A stretch of 64,000 bases of DNA from Symbiodinium natans (taxonomy: Eukaryota; Sar; Dinophyceae; Suessiales; Symbiodiniaceae), in NCBI GenBank assembly GCA_905221605.1, contig CAJNDS010002435.1:63501-127500 (forward strand), given 5' to 3'. The first letter of the stretch is position 1. Each line of letters starts with the position of its first letter. The notes below the pieces were generated by a model. The model saw nothing but the letters and a program-made list of their open reading frames with translations. It was not told the origin of the DNA and ran no database searches. Both the position numbers and the translations under genes were made by a program. Shown in pieces: positions 56,241 through 64,000 of the stretch.

Positions 56241-56300
56241 CTTTTCCACGATCTTCTTGGCACGTGCGCAGGCAAGTGCCCGATGCTTCTGGAGAGCCCC
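56241..56300 (-). CDS. Exon candidate, 20 codons, unrecognised
   Basis: Bounded by GCAAG|G and AAAAG|GTCCAT, phase 0 at both ends. It reads GALQKHRALACARAKKIVEK, a basic helix. It lies upstream of the cyclin exons on the same strand and may be a 5' exon of that gene or the tail of another. No family is recognised. Confidence 0.35.
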
Positions 56301-57395
56301 CTTGCTGCGGGACTTCGGACTTTGAGTTGAAGATGTATGCGAAGTTTGAGAGCGAAGAACATGTGATCGCCGAAAACTGTTAGTATGACCTTGCTAACCC
56401 AACCATCCCAAACCTGAAAACCCTGGTTTTCAGGCGGCTGCCTGTAAAGTTGGGGGCCATGACTTGAAAACCACAAAATCCCAGAAGGCGCCTCGGCAAG
56501 CGGTGCAATTGCTAACCCGGAGGCGTCCATTTCCCTCACGCACAGAGAGGGGCTCTGGAGGTTTGAATTAATTAATTAGGTTTTCTCTGATTTACAGTGT
56601 AAAGTGGGTTCGAACTCGATGGCTAGCCTTCAGGATGAAACCTTTGGGCAGTTACCTTGGTAGCTGCTCTCTGTGTAGTGCACAATAGAATGCCTGCACT
56701 TGCAGATCTTTCAAACAAGAATAGGGAGCCAACAACTTGCAGCTGCAAGTGCAAAGCCCATGTTTCCCAACATTGTCTCATACTTTACGCTACTCTACAC
56801 AGCAGTGAAAATTGGCTGACATGGCTGCATTCAAATTCTATTCCCGATACTTTGATTGTCACACACTGGAGTGGGGTGTTGCTCCCAGGCAGGTTACACG
56901 AAAGCCGATAAAAGCAAAAAGAAAGAAAAAAATTAGTGGCTCCACGCCACGGACCACGCTTCTCAATGCTCCAGGTGCAACAAGGAGTAGAAAAACGCAC
57001 AGCCCAGGGTCTGGAGGGCTTGGATGAGGGGAGGGGGAAGAAGGGGAGGGGGGGGGCAGGGGCGTGTACGGGATACTACAACCAAAAGAGTGTTATTACA
57101 ACCAAAAACCGGGATATCACAACTGCTGTTGGTTTTAGGGCAAACCAGAAACCGTGATATCACAACTTTCAACATTCCAAACCAGAGTGGGGTCCTAACA
57201 GAGCACCAAGCAAAATTGAGAATATGTTCAGTCGTGATATTTCTCATCTGCTTGGACCCTGTCCTCCCTTTGTCTAAACCCTCTAAAGACTCTAAACCCT
57301 ATGAGCGCTGTGAAGCCACATCTTGGAGATTGAGTAGCAAATGCCCATGAAGTATGTTCAATTTATATAGTATATATACATTCATTCATGTGTAT

Positions 57396-57435
57396 ACTCG
57401 ATATATATATATATATGTATATATATATATCTAGT
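57396..57435. repeat. (TA)n microsatellite and nearby direct repeat
   Basis: TATATATA runs. 57050-57190 upstream carries two copies of CCG(G/T)GATATCACAACT. Confidence 0.8.
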
Positions 57436-57599
57436 ATAAAATGTGTAGCCTCTAAATAAATAAATATATAATATACACATACAAACCACGCCCGCACCAC
57501 GGGGGGGGGGGGCGGGGGGGTATTAAACCTCAAACCCAAACCCCCCCACCACACCCACCCTGGGGACGCGCGGGAACTAACCTTAAACCCCAACCCTAC

Positions 57600-59480
57600 A
57601 CCAGACGTGTATGAACACCCTAAACCCAAGCCTCTAACTCCAGCTCTAATATCCACCAACTGGGCTGCGCCACTCTTGGAGTGCATCTGGAGCAGCTTGT
57701 CAAACGGAGCGTCATCGTTGTTTGCGTCACAAGTGGAATTCCAACCTTTCTTTCAGTGAAGAATAAAGATGGTTACTGTGCAACGCTGGCTGTAGTGCGA
57801 AAGCTTCACAATTTCAGACTCTGTTCAGGTGCTGGTTTGTTAGGTGTATTTCCTGCCAGCGTCTTCCTTTGCTTTTAAAGCGGACGCCCCTTGACACATC
57901 AGCAGCACAGTGGGCCGAATTGCGACGAGGAAAGACGGCCAGATTGCCGGAAGCAGCCAAACAGAACAGAACACGCAACACCCCTCTCTTAGAACACGAA
58001 TAGGTCGAAGTAGACCCGTTGTGGCTTGACTTGCGCTGTGTTGGAGGAAGCACAGCGGTTTGCAAAATGCGATCGCTGCCAGAAGCAAAATCACGTTCTG
58101 TGCTGGTCAGGTTGTTCCCCCTTGACCTGTCACTGCCAAGCATTTTGGTTGTCGTGTCGGTGTAAGGTACACGACGCCGATGCCGCTACTGAATGAAGCT
58201 GGTCGGCGGGCTTTTCTGACAAGGTGTCACTCCGAGACAGCTAAATCAGTTCTCTTCCGACAAGCTGCTGTGCACCTCTTCCATGGGCTGAGCCACTCTG
58301 CAAGAATTAGACTTGTGTCTGTTTCAGTTCCCTTCAATCAACAGTGCGCTTTGGAAGAACTATGTCCGTTTCCCAGCAAATCCCCCCCCTTCCAAGAAAA
58401 AAGGTTTGTACAATGCCGTCACGGCGCATTGGATCTTACAAGGGCCTTGCTGTCGCTCTGCAAACAAGAATAAAAGCTCTCTCAACGGCGCAGGTTCAAG
58501 CTGTATTTCAACCGAGACACTGGTCGTTTCTCTTTCAACCTGGACAGGAAAGGTTGCAAACAAATCAGAAGGTTAGCTACAAGAGTGTGGCGCAGTTGGG
58601 CTCATGGGTAAGCTTTCCAATTTCCCCCCTCGCTGCTTTTGCTGCCTCCACTCTTCCTCGCGCAGGAGGGCGGGCGCCCTCCTGGCCGGGCAGTCAGACT
58701 GTGGGCAAGGTGTCCAAGATGCCTGTCAATGGATGCGGCGTCCATTGCTTGGCATCCAAAGATACTGTGATCACTCAACTGCCCCGCGCAGCGGCCGATT
58801 GTTGCGTGCACATAGGGCAGAGGCAGTTGATATATGTGACCCTTCTAGTTTCCCTGTTGACACGTGATGTGCACTTGAGTTGTCTGCAAAAAGTGTGAAG
58901 CATAGGCACGAGGACATGTCAGGCACCCTTCCGCCCTTTTCGCTGGACCTGCACCCTGCCCGCTTCCTCCCTGGTTGCACGCTTGCTCCACCTTAGCGCC
59001 CAATCCCCCTTTCTCCGCTGCTTCGCAACACTTCACGCCCAAGCAATCGCCAGTTTCTTGCTTTGTCGTTGTTTTTCGTTGTCGGAGAGCCCAAAACCAC
59101 TGGCAGCCTGGGTCGCAGATTCTAAGTGCAGAATGTGCATTGCTGTGCATGCAATGTACCTGGAAGGTCCGGCCGGACGTCTCATTTGGAAAAGCTTCCA
59201 TTCGCACTGTGCGCCAAGACAGAAACTGAAAAGGAATCCGAGTTATCCAGACGTTAACCTGCATGTTAGACCATGTGAAAGCAGAGCTCGCGCAGCTGTC
59301 TCTTTTCATTTCGCATCAAAAGTTGATGTAGAAGGGAGCACTGTTTCACTTCCACTCAATCCACGCGGAATTAAGTTATGTCGTTCCAACTTCCTTTCAT
59401 TTACAATTGAGCGTATTCGACCTAACCTTGCTGACCTTTGTAAAGTTGTCTGCAAGAAGAAGGATGGGACTCCGCTTTAA
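57600..59480 (+). other. Plus-strand open frames, unassigned
   Basis: Frames at 58180-58473, 58344-58898 and 58983-59480 read in protein-like sequence (for example HFASKVDVEGSTVSLPLN and SFTIERIRPNLADLCKVVCK, stop at 59480). There is no telomere-like repeat over 2 kb, unlike most of the window. Frames change along the way. A decayed transposable element or a pseudogene is the simplest reading, but no diagnostic motif is visible. 59480-59680 is made of degenerate CCCTTTAAG words. Confidence 0.3.
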
Positions 59481-59771
59481 GCACTCTTAAAGCAGTCCCC
59501 TTGAAGCCCACCCTTGAAGCTCCCTTTAAACTGAGCCACCCTTTAAGCCCCTTTAAGTCTCTCTTTCAACCTTCTTTAAACCCCCTAGAGCCCCCTTTGA
59601 GGAAAGCCCCCCCTTTCAACCCCTCTTTTTAAGCCTTCTTCAAGCCCCTAAAGCTTCCTTTAAAGCCGCAGCCAAGCCTCTGTGGAGGGTTTAGTAGCAG
59701 TTTGAGAGGTAATGCTTGCTGGGCTTTTGGGCAGCAATTGAAGAGTGATACTTGAAGGCCTTTTGCAGAGT

Positions 59772-61132
59772 TTAGTTTCGGCAGCAGTTTAAGAGGCCTA
59801 ATACTTGCTGGACCTTTTTTGGAGGGTTCGCACTTGCTGAACCTGCGGAAGGTTTATGTTCAGCCAAGAACTCCATGTTTTGCTTTGTTTGTGTTTGGAT
59901 ATAATCCACAGCATGTGAAACCGTTTCGTGTGGTTTTTTGAGCTTAGAAACGGACCCGGAAAGCCTTTTCTTGCCTTCCACGTCCGTGATTGATTTTGCT
60001 CAAAACTAGCATTTTTGAGACAGTGTCAAGCGCAGCGACCGAAACACCGAAGTGCATCAACACAGAAACTTGCTGAAGTGCTGTTTTTTTGTTGAGTTTT
60101 GAACATTTTGGACAACCCACAAATTTTTTTGGTTTTGTTTGTTGATTTGCTTTCAGTCACAATCATTTCTCTAACTTGCTAGTTGTAACTTTTGCAAGGC
60201 GTGACCTCTGGGGTGGCAACCCTTCAGGGAATTAAGTTGACCCCAAAGACACCCAATTCCCGAAAAAGACCAGTCCAAAGGCTCAAAATAGAACACTCCA
60301 AAAACTAAGAAGGAATGCACTGGACGTCTTGCTAAAACAGTTGGATGCATGCAATAAAGATTAAGATAAATCCATGCTAAAGCTGAACACTGTGGAAACA
60401 GAAGCCGACGCAATTGATGCACATTCTGCGACACGTTTGCAAGTCGATGACCTTGAAGGCTTTTAGCTGGACCCGGAAGAAACATGCAAGGAATCAAGAA
60501 AGAGGTGAATGCGCTTGATAATCTGAAAGTGGGTCATGCAAGATCCAAAATCGAGATCGATGAGTACCATCAATCTTGCCCTGGTGCTACACTCTCCAGC
60601 GGTTGCAGGCTTCAAGTTGTGTGGTGTATTCCTTCTTACCGACAAGAAAAGAGGTTCTCGAGGAAGACGTTCTTCAGCTGACCGTAATCTATTCCCTGAT
60701 TCTACAGACGTGTGTCAAAGCACTTATCAACTCAACCAAACCGTGAAAGCGCCAAGCATTTCGGAAATTGTGCGAAGATTCAATTTGAGATAAACAAGTA
60801 TACGAAGTGCTCAATTGTCTCGATTCTGGATGTAAATGCAACAAGATCGTCCCAAGAACAGCACCGTTCTTCCGCTCACAAGACCCCGCTGGCTGGAAGG
60901 GGAAAACGCGAACAAGAGCACATCAGTGCACCTGCCAAACAGACTCGTGCAACTCATGATGCTCACTACTTCAGCTACAAGGATACCACAGTCATGTTTG
61001 ACCCACTTGGAAAAAAGAGAGTGCCTGAATCTTGAGTGCTTTCGAAACTGCACTATTTCTCTTTTGGAGTTTGCTTCAGACTGTATTCTTTCGAAAGATG
61101 GATACGTTATTATTCCGATGCCGGTCCATTGA
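59772..61132. pseudogene. Decayed coding-like region, origin unknown
   Basis: On the plus strand, short helical stretches are broken by stops and frame changes: LKLNTVETEADAIDAHSA (60374), GIKKEVNALDNLKVGHARSK (60487), KAPSISEIVRRFNLR (60790) and DAHYFSYKDTTVMFDPLGKK (61010). On the minus strand, 59981-59772 reads KKPHETVSHAVDYIQTQTKQ. No family is recognised. It lies just before the AGT array and the LINE and may be the remnant of an older insertion. Confidence 0.3.
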
Positions 61133-61173
61133 TGAGATAAAATAGTAATACTAGAAGTAGTAGTAGTAAAAGC

Positions 61174-61486
<313 letters not shown>

Positions 61487-61593
61487 ACCGGGCTTGTTTG
61501 GGCGCAACTGCTGTCCTAGAGGTTCAACCTGTCCTCAGAGGAGTACCCACAAGAAGCAAACGCAGACTGTTTCAGGTGGGGAAAAGATAGCGG

Positions 61594-62808
61594 ATGGCGG
61601 TACCTTCGAAGCACCAAGACAATTTTCGGAGCATTCGTAAAGTTGCATTCAGGAGAGCATGTACCTTAGTTTCACGCACTCAGCAAAGTGTTTCTTACAG
61701 GAAAGGGATCTTGACGCCGGCATACGTGGAGAGAAGCGGTCTGCACCCTCCTCACTTGCCGATAGCGACAGAGGGATCGACACAGTCGACGCCCCCCGCT
61801 AAGCGCACAGCGCCCCGACCCAGAGGAGGCAACATGGTCAAACCACTGAAGGTATTGACTTGGAACGCCGGGCACTTAGGTCAGCAGCAATGGGCTGAGC
61901 TTCGCACCTGGTTGCGTACTGCATCAGATCAGTATGATGTGATTGCTCTGCAAGAGACGCACTGGCAGGAAAGCACAGAGTTTGACGTTGAGGGGTGGCA
62001 TTGCATAAGCTCAGCCAGCAAAGGCAAGGCCAAAGCTCCCAAAGCAAAAAGTAAACCTAGGTCAGATCACAACTCTTCTGAACAGCCAGGCGCACAACCG
62101 CAGGAAGAGCGTGTTCACGATGACAAGAGGGCAGACGGAGTCATGATACTCACGGCCCCGCACATTCCCAAAGCTACCATCAGATGGAGCGAGCATCACA
62201 AAGGGAGGGTCTTAGAAGTGGTCCTTCAATGGAAAGGCGCACACGTGCACATAGTGTCGGTGTATCAGCACGTTTGGACCACCTCCAAAACAGCCCAGCA
62301 CAACCGAGAGGATAGATCGAAGTGTCTTGCTTCTCTATCCAAAGCGGTCCGGGGAGTTCCGCAGCGTGACACGTTAGTGGTTCTAGGAGATTTCAACTCT
62401 ACGCTGAACACAAGTGTGGGAGTTGTGGGTACCTGCACTCCGGGCTCTCCGCAACATCGCTCAGCTGAAGATGCGTACTTTCAGCGCCTAGTGCAAGGAC
62501 ATGGATTAGTTGCGCTCAATACATGGTCCTCGGGATCAGGTTTGACGTTCCACACTGCCACTTCAGAGTCCCAAATCGATTACATCCTGGTCCCGAAATC
62601 ATTGGCGCGTGGAGAATCTAAGCAGAGCAAACCCCTGACAGACTTCCCGCTGGGACGGTGGAAGAAAGGAGGACATTACCCTGTCGAGGCTAAGATTCGC
62701 CCCCTAAGGCACTGGCAACTTTCCTCCCACCCTCCCCCCCCCCTCCCTATGATAAGCAGGCTCTCGAAGAGGCGGTGCGATATAATCATCCCAAAGCACA
62801 AGCAATGA
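61594..62808 (+). CDS. LINE endonuclease (APE/EEP family)
   Basis: This part nicks target DNA for target-primed reverse transcription. The 404-residue frame has an N-terminal basic segment (1-80), then, from an internal Met at residue 81, the nuclease. Motifs seen: LTWNAGHL (N91), IALQETHW (E121), GVMILTAPH, VVLGDFNST (D266, N268), SQIDYIL (D329) and GGHYPVEAK (H361). These are the metal-binding and catalytic residues of the exonuclease-endonuclease-phosphatase fold, and all are intact. The start at 61594 lies just after an in-frame TAG. Codon 81 (61834) is an alternative. The last 25 or so residues after the C9 run are probably out of frame, because the continuing frame reads YDKQALEEAVRYNHPKAQ. 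Confidence 0.85.
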   Translation: MAVPSKHQDNFRSIRKVAFRRACTLVSRTQQSVSYRKGILTPAYVERSGLHPPHLPIATEGSTQSTPPAKRTAPRPRGGNMVKPLKVLTWNAGHLGQQQWAELRTWLRTASDQYDVIALQETHWQESTEFDVEGWHCISSASKGKAKAPKAKSKPRSDHNSSEQPGAQPQEERVHDDKRADGVMILTAPHIPKATIRWSEHHKGRVLEVVLQWKGAHVHIVSVYQHVWTTSKTAQHNREDRSKCLASLSKAVRGVPQRDTLVVLGDFNSTLNTSVGVVGTCTPGSPQHRSAEDAYFQRLVQGHGLVALNTWSSGSGLTFHTATSESQIDYILVPKSLARGESKQSKPLTDFPLGRWKKGGHYPVEAKIRPLRHWQLSSHPPPPLPMISRLSKRRCDIIIPKHKQ

Positions 62809-63581
62809 AAGAGTGGGTTGCTGACCAGCTCTCTCAGATCACCACGGTTGACATGGAGGAGGTTAATGATGTGCTAATCAAGGCGTCTGAACGCTACTTC
62901 CCAAGAGCCCCTAAGCCCTCCTCCCCTCCCCTAAATGCGATGCACAGGGCAACCAAGCGCATGTGGGCCAGGTTGACGGCCTTGGATGAGGACTTAGCCA
63001 GCTCAACGCTCTCCCTGGCAGATCACGAGATACTGGTGCAGGACCTCCCCATGTGGCACAAGCAGGCTGTCACAAGAGCACGTAGACAACGCCTAGCAGA
63101 TTTCACTCACGAGGTAGACCAATCTACACAAAGTGGTAACTCCTATCAGGCTCACAAGACATTGCAGAAGCTCCGCCCCTGGCAGCCGCAGCCCAAAACG
63201 CAGTTAGTCAACAATGATGGCTATTTGATGGCTGCAGAAGAGGAACTCAAGCTCATGCAAAACCATGCCAAAGCAGTGTTTCAACGGCATGACAGACTAC
63301 GATTTGAAGTCTGCAGCCTGCCAACGCTCTCAGCCCCCCTGCTTTCGAAGCACATCAGCTCCATCAGACCACACAAGGCTGTCCCTCAGAACTCAGCGTC
63401 GGCAGCCGCGTGGAAGCTATGTTCCGACTCGGCCAGCGAGCGCCTGGCAACGTACTGCAACGACCAAGCCCGCAAAGCTGAGCACAGCTCGCTGGACTCG
63501 GCAGTGATCCTCTCTGCACAGCTGAAGGACAGACCTCTGCTTTATCCCGAAGCCCAACAAGCCCCCAACCAAGCCCTCTAA
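62775..63581 (+). CDS. LINE linker region between endonuclease and reverse transcriptase
   Basis: A 268-residue frame of helical, basic sequence (VNDVLIKASERYFPRAPKP, THEVDQSTQSGNSYQAHKTL) as usual between the two enzymatic domains of such elements. Translation is unlikely to start at 62775. The frame already makes sense 11 codons earlier, at the C9 run, so this continues the endonuclease frame after a shift. It ends out of frame: from about 63535 the plus-one frame carries LCFIPKPNKP and the reverse transcriptase, so the last 17 residues are probably not original. A four-base repeat-like GGACAGAC there may mark the insertion. Confidence 0.75.
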   Translation: MRYNHPKAQAMKEWVADQLSQITTVDMEEVNDVLIKASERYFPRAPKPSSPPLNAMHRATKRMWARLTALDEDLASSTLSLADHEILVQDLPMWHKQAVTRARRQRLADFTHEVDQSTQSGNSYQAHKTLQKLRPWQPQPKTQLVNNDGYLMAAEEELKLMQNHAKAVFQRHDRLRFEVCSLPTLSAPLLSKHISSIRPHKAVPQNSASAAAWKLCSDSASERLATYCNDQARKAEHSSLDSAVILSAQLKDRPLLYPEAQQAPNQAL

Positions 63582-64000
63582 TCTTCGCCCACTTGGAATC
63601 ATAAGACCGGATGGCAAGGGTCTGGCGGGGGCGTATCTCCTGGCTCCCTATACCTCCAGCTACCTGAGGTCGGTGCCACAGTTCGCTTACCAACCTCAAA
63701 GAGGACTTTCTGATGCTCTCTCCAGAGTCTTGAAGCATACCAGAGAGGTACGCCAAATGTGCGCACAATCGCGGCTTAGCAGGCACTCCCAGCATGCTGG
63801 ACACCGCAAACCAGAGCTGGTGGGAGGGATCTGCTTTGCGCTTGACTTATCACAGGCATTCGACATGGTTCGCCGCCAGGACCTCATGGACACTCTTCAA
63901 GAAGCTGGGGTACCGTCAGACATCCAGGGATTAGTGGCATCACTGCACTCAAACAGTCGCTACACAGTACGATCCCAGCAGACCTCGTGCTCTGTTGAGT
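63535..64000 (+). CDS. LINE reverse transcriptase, N-terminal part
   Basis: The frame starts within CTCTGCTTTATCCCGAAGCC and runs to the window end without a stop. Reverse transcriptase motifs are LCFIPKPNKP, SNLRPLGIIRPDGK, the finger segment FAYQPQRGLSDALSRVLKHT and motif A, FALDLSQAFDMV, with the first catalytic Asp near 63843. The palm motif with the Asp pair lies beyond the window. The enzyme copies the element's RNA at the nicked target. The copy is probably inactive because of the upstream frame shifts, unless these are assembly errors at homopolymers. Confidence 0.85.

Larger units (their letters stand above)
61487..64000 (+). mobile_element. LINE-type non-LTR retrotransposon, cut off by window end
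   Basis: An APE-type endonuclease is followed by a linker and the start of a reverse transcriptase on the plus strand. This is the order of the single-ORF core of APE-type LINEs. Three frame segments (61594-62808, 62775-63581, about 63535-64000) must once have been one frame. They are separated by shifts at a C9 run near 62737-62745 and near 63530. The left border is uncertain. The element is opposite in orientation to the cellular genes. Confidence 0.85.

Overview
The window looks like nuclear DNA of a dinoflagellate, possibly a Symbiodinium-like (Suessiales) alga, although the genus cannot be fixed from sequence alone. Four observations support this. Protein-coding genes are cut into small exons whose introns use GT, GC and GA 5' splice sites, nearly always with AG|G acceptors. 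TTTAGGG-type repeats are scattered throughout the window. A LINE of the APE-endonuclease/reverse-transcriptase type is present. All recognisable cellular genes lie on one strand, as expected for unidirectional gene arrays. No prokaryotic gene, rRNA, tRNA or CRISPR was found.

Layout: 1-21,500 is mostly gene-poor, with dozens of interstitial telomere-like tracts in both orientations, simple repeats, a small inverted-repeat element (3736-3853) and a few minus-strand exon candidates (968-275, 12476-12244, 18984-18483). 21,593-24,518 is a roughly 2.9-kb unit bounded by imperfect terminal inverted repeats. It contains three related internal repeat units and a palindromic array of an 8-bp repeat. 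29,707-24,989 (minus) is a single-domain voltage-gated cation channel with a C-terminal EF-hand pair, rebuilt here from eight exons. 48,326-34,252 (minus) is an SLC4-family bicarbonate transporter rebuilt from 17 exons. Its last intron carries a foldback element with an 11-bp target duplication and a TTTAGGG array inside. 55,755-51,586 (minus) is a probable transcription-type cyclin. 53,905-54,960 is an inverted, diverged relative of the 22-23.6 kb repeat. 55,021-55,100 is a perfect 29-bp hairpin. 57,600-61,130 holds plus-strand ORFs that I cannot assign. 61,174-61,486 is an uninterrupted AGT array, followed by a plus-strand LINE that runs off the window end.

The cellular genes read together as a minus-strand array. 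In transcription order they are the cyclin, the bicarbonate transporter, the EF-hand cation channel and a coiled-coil protein. The mobile elements sit in introns and between genes. Exon chains were assembled by eye from reading phase, family similarity and splice dinucleotides. Internal exons whose phases match on both sides are reliable. First exons, some last exons and a few missing exons (noted per gene) are not. No promoter or terminator could be recognised; dinoflagellate genes are not expected to show standard ones.
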